Below, piece by piece: positions 25,941 to 34,245 of a DNA stretch of 38,096 bases; position 1 is the stretch's first letter, and every line of letters begins with the position of its first letter. Under the pieces are notes generated by a model that did no database searches, was not told the origin of the DNA, and saw only the letters and a program-made list of their open reading frames with translations. The stretch covers positions 1-38,096 of the forward strand of contig JAFGQG010000166.1 in assembly GCA_016935765.1 (NCBI GenBank). Direction: 5' to 3'. The translations under genes and the position numbers were made by a program. This stretch comes from a bacterium (GTDB lineage Bacteria; UBP14; UBA6098; JAFGQG01).

Positions 25941-26112
25941 CGATTGAGTCTTTTATATTGAACGATGTTCCGCCGGTCCTGTATATTGAAACCCCCTGAA
26001 ATTCAATTTTCATTTTCAATTCTTGGAGAAAATATCCTTGCGTATTTCTGCGAATTATATAAATTATCAAGCAAGAATAGAAAAACAAGTAACGTAATAG
26101 AATGGAGGTAAA

Positions 26113-26880
26113 GTGAAAAAAGTAGCGTCGTTGTCAGTAATCGTTTTGATTCTTTGTGCTGCATTCTCGTACGCTCAAAAGAACCAGGCTGATGATGTTC
26201 ATATTTTTCAAACTTATTTGAAGGATGCTGTCGTTTTCCCTTCCCCTTATGGTGAAGCAGGACTGATCTTCAGCACTTATGAGTACTTCAAATCTTTTCA
26301 GTTTGGTATTCAGGGCGGTTTCCCGATAACTGAAGCCATTGAGGTTGCGGGTCAGATCGGATTTTTAAGTTGGAGTCCGGATGAAGGCGATGGAGAATCA
26401 GGGCTTACGGACTTAACTGTTTCCGGACGTTACAATTTTCTCCCCGGGATTACTAAAGTATCCGCCGGCGGTTATGTCACTCTCCCCATTGGAGAAGAGA
26501 AAATTGGGCAAAGCAGATTGAACTTCGGAGCTTTTGGCGCTTTAAGACATTCGTTTACGGGTGGTATCCAAGTATCAGGAACTCTCGGATTGGACTTTTT
26601 TGAAACTACTACTTATGAAATCGAGGGATATGAGCTTAAGGAGAAAACCGAATACGAAACATCTTTTCTTCTTGGAGGCGGCGGGATTTTCCCGATAAAT
26701 GAACAAATAAGTGTCGTCAGCGAGTTAAATATCTGGACTGAAGGCGATTATATGCTTCTCACAGGCGGAGTAGATTATAAGCTGAGCATGGGAGGCAGAT
26801 TGAGAGGCGCTTTAGGTATCGGGCTTGATGACGGCGCACCGGATTTCCTGCTTTCTGCAGGTTTTCTGTATCCGTTTTAA
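26113..26880 (+). CDS. predicted secreted outer-membrane barrel protein
   Basis: A 255-residue protein with a GTG start at 26113, chosen because GGAGG lies seven bases upstream and the reading frame opens with a good signal peptide (KKVASLSVIVLILCAAFSYAQ). The rest alternates glycine-rich strands and turns (FGIQGGFPITEAIEVAGQIG, FGAFGALRHSFTGGIQVSG) and ends in SAGFLYPF, with a terminal Phe as in BAM substrates. It looks like a small eight- to ten-stranded barrel, similar in style to transporter-like outer-membrane proteins of unknown function. It is divergent from htrA and convergent with the next gene. No specific family is claimed. Confidence 0.75.
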   Translation: MKKVASLSVIVLILCAAFSYAQKNQADDVHIFQTYLKDAVVFPSPYGEAGLIFSTYEYFKSFQFGIQGGFPITEAIEVAGQIGFLSWSPDEGDGESGLTDLTVSGRYNFLPGITKVSAGGYVTLPIGEEKIGQSRLNFGAFGALRHSFTGGIQVSGTLGLDFFETTTYEIEGYELKEKTEYETSFLLGGGGIFPINEQISVVSELNIWTEGDYMLLTGGVDYKLSMGGRLRGALGIGLDDGAPDFLLSAGFLYPF

Positions 26881-26892
26881 AACCGTCCGGTT

Positions 26893-27294
26893 CTACCGAG
26901 AATCTTCAATAATTTTATCGACGTTTTTGATCAATTCTTCGATCTCTTCGTCAGTTACAAGATTATCTGCCTGAATCTGTTCCATTTTGTCAGATAGTAT
27001 CAAAATGTCGCTTAGTTTGACTTTTCCATTGTCATTCAGTCTTTCAAGCTCATCAAAGGACAGATCGTAAATATCCATGTACGTGGAGTCAGAAAGATTA
27101 TTCATCACGAGCAGTCTCATCTCAGAGATTGTCATACCTTTTCCTACATCGACCAGGTCTGAACAGCCCTTGTACGCAAAGACGATCACTAAAACGATAA
27201 TAACAATAATAACACCGCATCCAATACCTAAACCGACCAGCCAGGGTTTGGCTTTGTTTTTCTTCTCGGGAACAATGCTTTCCGTTCCATTCAT
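26893..27294 (-). CDS. small single-pass membrane protein of unknown function
   Basis: A 133-residue protein with a short charged N-terminus (about 1-16), one strongly hydrophobic helix (about 18-41, WLVGLGIGCGVIIVIIVLVI) and an acidic helical C-terminal part (about 50-133). The Gly/Cys pattern of the helix followed by an acidic soluble domain occurs in many unrelated hypothetical proteins, so no family is assigned. It ends 12 bases from the convergent barrel gene and begins about 70 bases after the end of otsB, so it may be the last gene of the translation operon or separately transcribed. Confidence 0.6.
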   Translation of the reverse strand: MNGTESIVPEKKNKAKPWLVGLGIGCGVIIVIIVLVIVFAYKGCSDLVDVGKGMTISEMRLLVMNNLSDSTYMDIYDLSFDELERLNDNGKVKLSDILILSDKMEQIQADNLVTDEEIEELIKNVDKIIEDSR

Positions 27295-27363
27295 AGACTT
27301 CCCCTTTGTTTTAAAACACTGTAGACAAACGGCTTATTGAATTTTTCAATTATCAATTATGAG

Positions 27364-28149
27364 TTATTCAAGGTCATCGGCAACGTTTTTTAAAAGCTCC
27401 ACAACATCGTCGGGATTCTCGATCCTGTATTGAGCTGAGGTGGGTCTCTCCACATCAGACACGAGGATGGTCAACCCCCTTTTCTTCAACACTTTAAAAG
27501 CATCTTCATCAGTTGTATCGTCACCGATATAAACCGGATAATCGTTCTTCTTACAGAAGTTCTCTATAATGTAATTAACTGCAACCCCTTTATCAGCGCC
27601 CTGTGGTCTGACTTCAGCCACTTTTTTGCCATAATGCAGCTCTAATTTGTTCTTTTTAAGCAAGGGTTTAATTTCATTTTTCCAGTTAGTAAGTACGGCT
27701 TCGGCTTCTTTATCATCAGCTAAACGGAAATGCAAAGCTACTGATACTTTCTTGTCTTCTATCAGGAAACCTGATTTACCATCAGTAAATTTTACTGCAC
27801 TTTTGTGAACCTCAGTAATAGAGGGATTTACTTCAGCTACATCAACAATCGACGTTAGATCACCCCTGTTAGTCTCTATAAACGCACCATGCGCTCCAAC
27901 GAAAATGATCCCATCGATCGGTATGAATTTTTTTAGCTCTTTGAGAGGACGACCGCTAATTATACCCAGAACAGCTTCCTTCTTTCCAACCAAATTTTCC
28001 AGGACATCAACCGCCCCGTCAGCGGGAACCGCTTCATCGGGAGTAGGCGCAATATGGGATAGTGTACCATCATAATCCAGTAAGAAAAGCAAAGGTTTTT
28101 TACAAACGATTAAGGAATGCAATTCAATAATGGATAACTTTTTTGCCAT
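27364..28149 (-). CDS. otsB: trehalose-6-phosphate phosphatase
   Basis: A 261-residue HAD-superfamily phosphatase that removes phosphate from trehalose 6-phosphate. The catalytic motif is LLDYDGTL (D25 nucleophile, D27 acid/base), motif II is IISGRP, and the metal-site motif is YIGDDTTDEDAF (about 212-223). Family markers GAHGAFIE and KGVAVNYI are also visible, with a normal length of about 260. The partner synthase OtsA is not in the window. It follows pnp by 11 bases, so it probably rides on the translation transcript, an unusual neighbour for that operon. Confidence 0.92.
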   Translation of the reverse strand: MAKKLSIIELHSLIVCKKPLLFLLDYDGTLSHIAPTPDEAVPADGAVDVLENLVGKKEAVLGIISGRPLKELKKFIPIDGIIFVGAHGAFIETNRGDLTSIVDVAEVNPSITEVHKSAVKFTDGKSGFLIEDKKVSVALHFRLADDKEAEAVLTNWKNEIKPLLKKNKLELHYGKKVAEVRPQGADKGVAVNYIIENFCKKNDYPVYIGDDTTDEDAFKVLKKRGLTILVSDVERPTSAQYRIENPDDVVELLKNVADDLE

Positions 28150-28160
28150 CTCTCTGGATT

Positions 28161-30242
28161 TTATTGATCTTTTTTAAGAAGTGCTTTCCTGCTTAATCTG
28201 ATTTTCCCATTATCATCCATACCGATTACCTTGACATCGACCTGTTGTCCGACTTTTAAAACGCTTTCAACCGATGTGGTTCTCTTGTGTTCGATTTCGG
28301 AAATATGCAGCAAGCCTTCATATCCTGGCAAAATTTCAACGAACGCGCCAAAGTTCGTTATGGTTTTTACAACGCCGGAATAGACTTTGTTCAGTTCGGG
28401 TTCCTCAGTAGCGTCCTTTATCAGTTGAATAGCTTTATTAAGGTCTTCTTTTGTTTTTGCTGAAACAGTAAGTGTACCGTCATCCTCGATGGCGATATTA
28501 CTGTTGCTGTCTTCCTGGATAGCCCTGATGACTTTTCCGCCTGTCCCGATCAGTCCGCCTATTTTTTCCGGGTTGATCTTCATCGTTTGGATTCTCGGGG
28601 CGTACATGGAGATGTCGTCTCGAGGCTTCTGAATCGCACTGTTCATGATATCCAGGATCTTCATTCTACCCTCTTGAGCTTGATAAAGAGCTTTCTCCAT
28701 TATATCGAAGTCCAAACCGGTTATCTTTATATCCATCTGGAAAGCGGTTATACCATCCTTGGTGCCTGCCACTTTAAAGTCCATATCACCGTGGTGGTCT
28801 TCCTCACCCATGATATCCGACAGGATTACGACTTCTTTTTCGCCCTTTATCAATCCCAGCGCGAGGCCAGCTACTGCGGTTTTAATTGGAACCGCGGCAT
28901 CCATAAGCGCCAGACTTCCCGCACATACTGTAGCCATTGAGGATGAACCATTTGATTCGAGTATGTCTGAAACGATCCTGATCGTGTAGGGGAAAACGTC
29001 CTCTTTGGGCAGAATGCCTTGAAGGGCTCTTTCTGCTAAAACCCCGTGTCCGATCTCTCTTCTGCCTGGACCACGGTTTGGTTTTATCTCCCCAACGCTG
29101 AAAGCAGGGAAATTATAATGAAGCATAAAGCTCTTCCAGGATTCTCCTTCAAGATCCTCGATTCTCTTCTCATCCAGCTTGGTACCCAGAGTTACAACTG
29201 ACAGTGATTGTGTTTCGCCGCGCGTGAACAGGGCAGAACCATGAGTACGGGGAAGAAGCCCGATCTCACAGCTAATATCCCTTATCTCATTGAACTTCCT
29301 TCCATCTATTCTCTCATTGTTCTTGAAAATATGCTCTCTCATAAGTATGCCTTCAATCTCATATACAATGTCGGAGATCTGTTGTTCACTCTCGGGAAAA
29401 TCCTCTGCAAGTTTTTCGATCACGTCATTCACTATCTGTTTTAAACTAGCGCCCCTTTCAATTTTCGAACGAATTTTCAAGCATTTTTCTATATCCTTTT
29501 CAGCTTTCTTCTCAACAGCTTTATACAATTCCTTAGGAACCTCCACCGGTTCGTATTTCATTTGCCTGGCTTTCGTTTTTTTCACAAGTTCTTCCTGAAT
29601 ATTCACCAATTCCTTCAGATATGGCATGGCGAACTTGAGAGCCCCGAGTATAGTTTCTTCCGATACTTCTCTGGCTTCCCCTTCAACCATGATTATATCA
29701 GTTCCATTGCCTGCGATCACCAACTCCAGCTCGCTTTCTTCCTTTTCGCTGAGTGTTGGATTAAGTATATAATTGTCGCCGATCTTCCCAATTCTAACAC
29801 CACCAATAGGTCCTTCAAAGGGAATCCCTGCAACTAATAAGGCTGCAGATGCGCCTGTTATACCCAGTATGTCTGCATCATTCTCCTGATCAAATGAGAT
29901 CACACCTATATCAACCTGTACCTCGTACCTGAAATCATCAGGGAACAGTGGTCTGATAGACCTGTCAGTTATTCTTGCGGAAATAATTTCCCTTGTTTGT
30001 GGTCTTCCTTCCCTCTTGAAGAATCCACCTGGTATCTTCCCAGCCGCGTATGCCTTCTCCCTGTAGTCAACTGTGAGTGGGAAAAAATTATAATCCGTTT
30101 TGGGTTCATCACTTACGCACGCGGTCACAATTAGCATCGTATCTCCATAGCGGATCAGTATCGATCCGTCCGCTTGCTTCGCAAACCGGCCAGTTTCCAT
30201 AGAGAATAACCTGCCACTGAATTCAACTTCTACTGACTGCAT
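28161..30242 (-). CDS. pnp: polyribonucleotide nucleotidyltransferase (PNPase)
   Basis: A 693-residue 3'-5' exoribonuclease/polymerase, of normal length. It has two RNase PH-like domains (about 1-140 and 310-545, the second holding GDMDFKVAG with D486 and D488), a helical linker between them, a KH domain with GLIGTGGK (563-570) and an S1 domain (about 617-687, VYSGVVKTITNFGAFVEILP). It degrades mRNA using phosphate and acts as a trimer. GGAGG lies five to six bases before the ATG. It directly follows rpsO, the same order as in many bacteria, where the intergenic region is a known site of PNPase autoregulation; no comparable long hairpin is evident in the short gap here. Confidence 0.98.
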   Translation of the reverse strand: MQSVEVEFSGRLFSMETGRFAKQADGSILIRYGDTMLIVTACVSDEPKTDYNFFPLTVDYREKAYAAGKIPGGFFKREGRPQTREIISARITDRSIRPLFPDDFRYEVQVDIGVISFDQENDADILGITGASAALLVAGIPFEGPIGGVRIGKIGDNYILNPTLSEKEESELELVIAGNGTDIIMVEGEAREVSEETILGALKFAMPYLKELVNIQEELVKKTKARQMKYEPVEVPKELYKAVEKKAEKDIEKCLKIRSKIERGASLKQIVNDVIEKLAEDFPESEQQISDIVYEIEGILMREHIFKNNERIDGRKFNEIRDISCEIGLLPRTHGSALFTRGETQSLSVVTLGTKLDEKRIEDLEGESWKSFMLHYNFPAFSVGEIKPNRGPGRREIGHGVLAERALQGILPKEDVFPYTIRIVSDILESNGSSSMATVCAGSLALMDAAVPIKTAVAGLALGLIKGEKEVVILSDIMGEEDHHGDMDFKVAGTKDGITAFQMDIKITGLDFDIMEKALYQAQEGRMKILDIMNSAIQKPRDDISMYAPRIQTMKINPEKIGGLIGTGGKVIRAIQEDSNSNIAIEDDGTLTVSAKTKEDLNKAIQLIKDATEEPELNKVYSGVVKTITNFGAFVEILPGYEGLLHISEIEHKRTTSVESVLKVGQQVDVKVIGMDDNGKIRLSRKALLKKDQ

Positions 30243-30295
30243 TTTTCCTCCAATAAGATGTATGATTTTTCATCATCTTTTTCATTAAGCTTTTT

Positions 30296-30565
30296 CTATT
30301 TCCTTATACCCAGTCTACTGATCGTTTCAAGGTATTTTTCATTATCTGTGTCTTTAAGGTATTTGAGAAGGCGTTTCCGCTTCCCGATCAACCTCAGCAA
30401 GCCTCGCTTAGAGGTATTATCATGTTTATGGACCTTAAAGTGTTCAGTCAAGGTGTTGATCCTATCGGTAAGTAAGGCAATTTGTACCTCCGAAGAACCA
30501 CAATCTTTACCGTGTCTTTTGAAATCATCTATGATTTCATGCTTTCTTTCTTTTACCTGTGCCAA
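30296..30565 (-). CDS. rpsO: 30S ribosomal protein S15
   Basis: An 89-residue protein that fits the family exactly in length and sequence: a DCGSSEVQIALLTDRINTLT helix, LTEHFKVHKHDNTSKRGLL and RKRLLKYLKDTD. It binds the central domain of 16S rRNA early in 30S assembly. The start codon is TTG (30565-30563): translation from it gives the standard MAQVKERK-type N-terminus and AGGAGG (30579-30574) stands eight bases upstream, whereas no ATG fits. Confidence 0.97.
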   Translation of the reverse strand: MAQVKERKHEIIDDFKRHGKDCGSSEVQIALLTDRINTLTEHFKVHKHDNTSKRGLLRLIGKRKRLLKYLKDTDNEKYLETISRLGIRK

Positions 30566-30573
30566 ATCTACAA

Positions 30574-30579
30574 CCTCCT
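30574..30579 (-). promoter_or_regulatory. ribosome binding site that fixes the TTG start of rpsO
   Basis: A perfect AGGAGG on the minus strand, eight bases before the TTG. It decides the otherwise ambiguous start; a strong SD with a weak initiation codon is a common arrangement for a regulated ribosomal protein gene. Confidence 0.75.
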
Positions 30580-30598
30580 ATGGTTTATTTAATAGGTT

Positions 30599-31534
30599 TT
30601 ATAATTCTTCACTAATCATTTGCTGCGCTAATTTCTTGTCTTCAGCAAGCTGGAATTTTAGCGCTTCAATTGAAGGGAATACAACATCATCTCTTAGCCA
30701 TTTATGAAATTTATAGGTTATCCTGTCTGGTGTATGTGTATCAATGAAATCAAAGTAATGAATTTCACCGTGTCTTTCAACGGAACCGACGGTTGGACTC
30801 GTTCCTATATACATCATACCGTATTTCTTCCTTCCGTCAAAAACCGAAGAAACCAAATAGACACCGTTTCGCGGAACGCATTTCTCTGAATTCAGTTCAA
30901 CATTAACCGTAGGATAACCGATCTTGCCTCCTATTTTCCTTCCACCTGTCACTTTTGAAGTCATTTTGTAACTATATCCAAGCATTGTGTTAGCCGATTT
31001 TATATTGCCTTCCTTCAATAATCTTCTTATTTCGCTGCTTTTAACAGGTTCATCACCAACGACAACCGGTTCGATTACGGAAACAGCAAAACCGTATTTT
31101 TTGCCCAGAACCCGCAAACTATCAATATTACCTTCTGCATTTTTTCCAAAACTATGATCATATCCTACAACAATCTCTTCCGTGTTGAAAGTATTAACGA
31201 CATATTCATACACAAATTTTTCGTAACTCAAATTAGCAATCTTTTTATTAAAGGCAAGGAAAAATAGGTAGTCAAGGCTAAAATTATTATTAATTATATC
31301 AACCTTCTCGCTTTTTGTACTAAGCAACCGAATGGGATCCCCTTCCGAAAAAAAGGTTTTAGGTACCGGGTCGAACGTTACTATTCCGCTTTTCGTATTG
31401 TTCGATCTCGACTTATCCAATACTACTTCAATAAGTTTCTGATGCCCTAAATGGATACCGTCAAACCCACCTACAACCAACGTTAAATGGGGCAGCTTGC
31501 TTTTTAATTCGTCTTCAAATGATATTATCTTCAT
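30599..31534 (-). CDS. ribF: bifunctional riboflavin kinase / FAD synthetase
   Basis: A 311-residue enzyme that makes FMN and then FAD. The N-terminal adenylyltransferase domain (about 1-185) has GGFDGIHLGH (22-31, the nucleotide-binding motif) and GYDHSFGKNAEG. The C-terminal kinase domain (about 186-305) has GGKIGYPTVNVE, matching the family's G.PTAN region, and later GTSPTVGSVERHGEIHYFDF. The ATG has no clear SD. It lies between truB and rpsO, its usual place in many bacterial translation operons. Confidence 0.95.
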   Translation of the reverse strand: MKIISFEDELKSKLPHLTLVVGGFDGIHLGHQKLIEVVLDKSRSNNTKSGIVTFDPVPKTFFSEGDPIRLLSTKSEKVDIINNNFSLDYLFFLAFNKKIANLSYEKFVYEYVVNTFNTEEIVVGYDHSFGKNAEGNIDSLRVLGKKYGFAVSVIEPVVVGDEPVKSSEIRRLLKEGNIKSANTMLGYSYKMTSKVTGGRKIGGKIGYPTVNVELNSEKCVPRNGVYLVSSVFDGRKKYGMMYIGTSPTVGSVERHGEIHYFDFIDTHTPDRITYKFHKWLRDDVVFPSIEALKFQLAEDKKLAQQMISEEL

Positions 31535-31560
31535 AATGATATAAATCTATTACTCTATTA

Positions 31561-32508
31561 TTAAAGCCCGGTATTATCTTGCGGTGGAAACACCCTGATA
31601 TATTCGCAACAGCTATCTTTGTCTGTTTTCCGGGAAGAATCATTTCCAGTCCAACTTACTATTCCCAGGAGATTACCATTTCTGTTTTTCAGCGTAACCT
31701 TGGTTCCCTGAGGGAAATCAACAACATCATCCGAGAAAAACGGCTGGAATGAAGCACCATTATAAATCATCTCAACGTACTCATCCCTGACTGTTATTTC
31801 CGGCAGAAAATCAAGGGCTCTGTCAAAATCTAAAATGTGTTTATTAATATTTGAACTTTTTATCAATTCCTTCACTTCTTCCAGGGTTAGTGCTTCTTCT
31901 AGTAAATAACCCCCGACCCTTTTTCTTGTCAGTGCCGAGAGGTATGCCCCCACTCCCAATTTCTTGCCGAAATCGCTGACTATACTTCTCACGTAAACTC
32001 CTCTCGAGCAAACAATATTGAAGCTTATTTCATTTCCGGATATTTTCGTGGGAGTGATATCTTTCACATACACCTTTCTTGAAGGAAGCTGTTTATCTAT
32101 GCCTTTTGAAGCCCATTTATACGATGCTTTCCCATTAATTTTGATCGCAGAATATTTGGGTGGAACCTGTTGAATATACCCTATGAAGGATTCAAACGTT
32201 TTATTCACTTCCATTTTACTGATCTCCTTCACCGGAGCCGTTGAAATAGTATTGCCTTCACCATCCATCGTATCCCTTTCTTCTCCAAGAACCATAGTAC
32301 CCTCATATTCTTTTTCAAGCTTGATAAGAAAAGGCACCAGTTTGGTAGTTCTTCCTAAGAGTATTGGTAACAATCCTTCAGCCTGGGGATCAAGCGTGCC
32401 TAAATGTCCAACTTTCTTAAATTTTGTAAATCTTCGGATCGCTTGAGTTACATGAAATGAGGTTCTGCCTTTTTCTTTATTTATTAGTAATAACCCTTCT
32501 TCAATCAT
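31561..32508 (-). CDS. truB: tRNA pseudouridine-55 synthase
   Basis: A 315-residue TruB that converts U55 of the tRNA T-arm to pseudouridine. The start NKEKGRTSFHVTQAIRRF and the catalytic motif VGHLGTLDPQAEGLLPILLG (D40 nucleophile) are typical, as are KINGKASYKWA and CSRGVYVRSIVSDFGKKLG. A PUA-like domain is likely at the C-terminus (about 240-310). The ATG overlaps the stop of the nrnA gene by eight bases. Confidence 0.96.
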   Translation of the reverse strand: MIEEGLLLINKEKGRTSFHVTQAIRRFTKFKKVGHLGTLDPQAEGLLPILLGRTTKLVPFLIKLEKEYEGTMVLGEERDTMDGEGNTISTAPVKEISKMEVNKTFESFIGYIQQVPPKYSAIKINGKASYKWASKGIDKQLPSRKVYVKDITPTKISGNEISFNIVCSRGVYVRSIVSDFGKKLGVGAYLSALTRKRVGGYLLEEALTLEEVKELIKSSNINKHILDFDRALDFLPEITVRDEYVEMIYNGASFQPFFSDDVVDFPQGTKVTLKNRNGNLLGIVSWTGNDSSRKTDKDSCCEYIRVFPPQDNTGL

Positions 32509-33484
32509 GATTTTTAATCTGGTGCAGAATTTTATGTAAAATTATTTCTTGAGTTCCGATAAGATTATTATTGAACGTACATCCCGCTGCATTATGGTGA
32601 CCGCCTCCACCAAATTCCGCACAAATATGAGCAACGTCGATAGTGCCGTCAGACCGTAACGAAACCCTGATCAGATCGCTGTTGATCTCTTTGAATAAAA
32701 CACCGACTATAGCCCCTTTAACTCTAAGTGTAAAATCAACAATGCCCTCGGTTTCCCTGAATGATGAATGGAGTGCTTTCACTGAACTATTATCGAGTGT
32801 CAGAAATATTATTTTACCCTCGGCGTAGAACCTAAGATTATTAAGCGCGATGCCCATATTCTTAAGGTAATTCATCGAATGGTTCAGATAGAGTTGTCCT
32901 GCGATGTACCCTGGTTGGGCTCCTTTTTTCGTGAGAAAGGCGGCTATCTCGAGTACTTCCGGAGTAGTGTTGCTGAACATGAAACCGCCTGTGTCCGTCA
33001 ACACGGTAGTATAAAGATTCGTTGAGATATCAGGTGTAAAATCCGCTCCTAATTCATTAAGCAAATTATATATTAACACCCCAACAGCCGGGCTATGGGA
33101 TTCAACCCAGTTAAAATCCCCGAAATAGATATTGTCGCTGTGATGATCAATATTTACCACATAAGCGTCCGGATGATCATATATTGAGAATCCGCTATCT
33201 ATCCTTTCAGGGGAAGAAGTGTCCAGCACGAAAATCACGTCTGGTCGGTTAGGCATCTTATTCAACTCATTCATTCTCCCGACCAGGAAATTATACTTTG
33301 CGGGAAATCCGTTCCTCAGGTGTACAGCTACGTCTTTATCCCGCTGCTCCTTCAAGTATAGCCCCAAAGCCATCAAGGAACCAATGGCATCTCCATCCTG
33401 GTCATTGTGCGAGACCAAAATAAAAGCATTATTCTTCTCGATTATCTCCGCTATCTTCTGAATCGTCTCTTTCTGTGTCTCCAA
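32501..33484 (-). CDS. nrnA: DHH/DHHA1 phosphoesterase (NrnA-like oligoribonuclease / pAp phosphatase)
   Basis: A 327-residue enzyme of the NrnA family that degrades very short RNAs and dephosphorylates 3'-phosphoadenosine 5'-phosphate. The DHH domain has SHNDQDGDAIGS (about 25-36), VLDTSSPERIDSG and NIDHHSDN. The DHHA1 substrate-binding domain ends with FGGGGHHNAAG, the hallmark GGGH motif. The frame has no ATG near its N-terminus; TTG 33484 gives a protein of standard length but overlaps rbfA by 56 bases, with a GAGGG only three bases before it. A rare ATT or ATA start inside the overlap is possible. Location between rbfA and truB is usual. Confidence 0.93.
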   Translation of the reverse strand: METQKETIQKIAEIIEKNNAFILVSHNDQDGDAIGSLMALGLYLKEQRDKDVAVHLRNGFPAKYNFLVGRMNELNKMPNRPDVIFVLDTSSPERIDSGFSIYDHPDAYVVNIDHHSDNIYFGDFNWVESHSPAVGVLIYNLLNELGADFTPDISTNLYTTVLTDTGGFMFSNTTPEVLEIAAFLTKKGAQPGYIAGQLYLNHSMNYLKNMGIALNNLRFYAEGKIIFLTLDNSSVKALHSSFRETEGIVDFTLRVKGAIVGVLFKEINSDLIRVSLRSDGTIDVAHICAEFGGGGHHNAAGCTFNNNLIGTQEIILHKILHQIKNHD

Positions 33485-33815
33485 TTTCCCTCAGCATTTC
33501 TTCAATTTTAAAACCGTGTTCAACAGACTCATCGTGCATGAACACTATATGTGGTGTATATCTTAACCCAGCAATGTTTGCCAGTTTTAGTTGAATATAT
33601 TTTACTGCTCTTGTCAAAACTATCTCTGTACTTTTCAGGTCTCTGTCGGAACCCAGTACCGAATAGTATATTTTAGCGAATTTCGCGTCCGGGCTCAACT
33701 CAACCCCGGTAAGTGAAATCAATCCCAATCGAGGATCGGACATATCCTCGCTTAGAATCCTGCTTATCTTGTCCAGTAAAATATGCTCCAACTGCTTTAT
33801 TCTTTTCTTTGCCAT
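33429..33815 (-). CDS. rbfA: ribosome-binding factor A
   Basis: About 128 residues, of normal length. The start MAKKRIKQLEHILLDKISRI and the central segment DPRLGLISLTGVELSPDAKFAKIYYSVLG match the family KH-like fold, and the tail is highly acidic (DTERDDSEDSGDNREE). RbfA binds 30S subunits during late 16S maturation. The frame also opens at a TTG (33833) inside the preceding gene, but the ATG at 33815 follows the upstream stop and gives the usual N-terminus, so it is preferred. Its 3' end overlaps nrnA. Confidence 0.93.
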   Translation of the reverse strand: MAKKRIKQLEHILLDKISRILSEDMSDPRLGLISLTGVELSPDAKFAKIYYSVLGSDRDLKSTEIVLTRAVKYIQLKLANIAGLRYTPHIVFMHDESVEHGFKIEEMLREIGDTERDDSEDSGDNREE

Positions 33816-33819
33816 AATA

Positions 33820-34101
33820 TCATATAGTCTCAATGTCGATATCGGTTATTTGTATCCTATGGTTCTTTTTTATAAAGTTTTCAACCTGACTCAGTACTTC
33901 TGATGTTCTTTTCGAATCTTTGGATACCGTAACGATCGCCAATGTTGATCTCTGCCATAGATCGTTATGTTTTATCTCCGCGACGGATACGTTGTACCTG
34001 TTTTTTATATTTGTCAGAAGGCTTTTCAAGACCATTCTCTTCCCCTTTAATGAATTCACAGAAGGTATATGCAGCTCAATAGTGCAAATTCCTATTTTCA
34101 T
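33820..34101 (-). CDS. ylxP: DUF503 (YlxP-like) small protein
   Basis: A 93-residue protein with the DUF503 pattern: MKIGICTIELHIPSVNSLKG, then KRMVLKSLLTNIKNRYNVSV, AEIKHNDLWQRSTLAIVTVS and a C-terminal NHRIQITD. In many bacteria it lies in this operon between infB and rbfA and is thought to help ribosome maturation, without a settled biochemical role. Its stop is four bases before the rbfA ATG. The ylxP symbol follows the Bacillus name for this position. Confidence 0.85.
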   Translation of the reverse strand: MKIGICTIELHIPSVNSLKGKRMVLKSLLTNIKNRYNVSVAEIKHNDLWQRSTLAIVTVSKDSKRTSEVLSQVENFIKKNHRIQITDIDIETI

Positions 34102-34245
34102 CTTTCTATTCTTCGCTACTACATCAATCTGGTCTTTGGGTTATCAATCCTTAAAATTTTAAAGGTTTCTCTCTAAATAGTATAAAAAAACAACATTTAC
34201 TTCACATTGATGGATTAGGGATTTAAAAAAGTATTACGAAGTGAA

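Larger units (their letters stand above)
25616..26112. promoter_or_regulatory. 497-base divergent intergenic region between htrA and a barrel gene
   Basis: This very AT-rich interval should contain both divergent promoters. It holds a 43-codon ORF with a good SD upstream of htrA (25677-25808), a strong AGGAGG (25863-25868) whose nearest ATG opens only an eight-codon ORF (25833-25859), and a perfect AT palindrome (25919-25940). TTGCGT (26038-26043) and TATAAAT (26058-26064) precede the barrel gene but with a 14-base spacer, too short for a standard promoter. No RNA gene was recognised. Confidence 0.5.

Noticed and set aside
26881..26892. AACCGTCCGGTT as a terminator between convergent genes
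   Set aside because: Five-base arms, a two-base loop and no T-tract. Too weak to call.
27336..27350. ATTGAATTTTTCAAT as a terminator after otsB
   Set aside because: A/T-rich six-base stem without a following T-run. Not distinguishable from AT-rich background.
34149..34165. CCTTAAAATTTTAAAGG near-palindrome between infB and the DUF503 gene
   Set aside because: Imperfect (one extra base) and entirely A/T in the core. It lies in a 144-base gap of an operon with no other evidence of a regulatory site.
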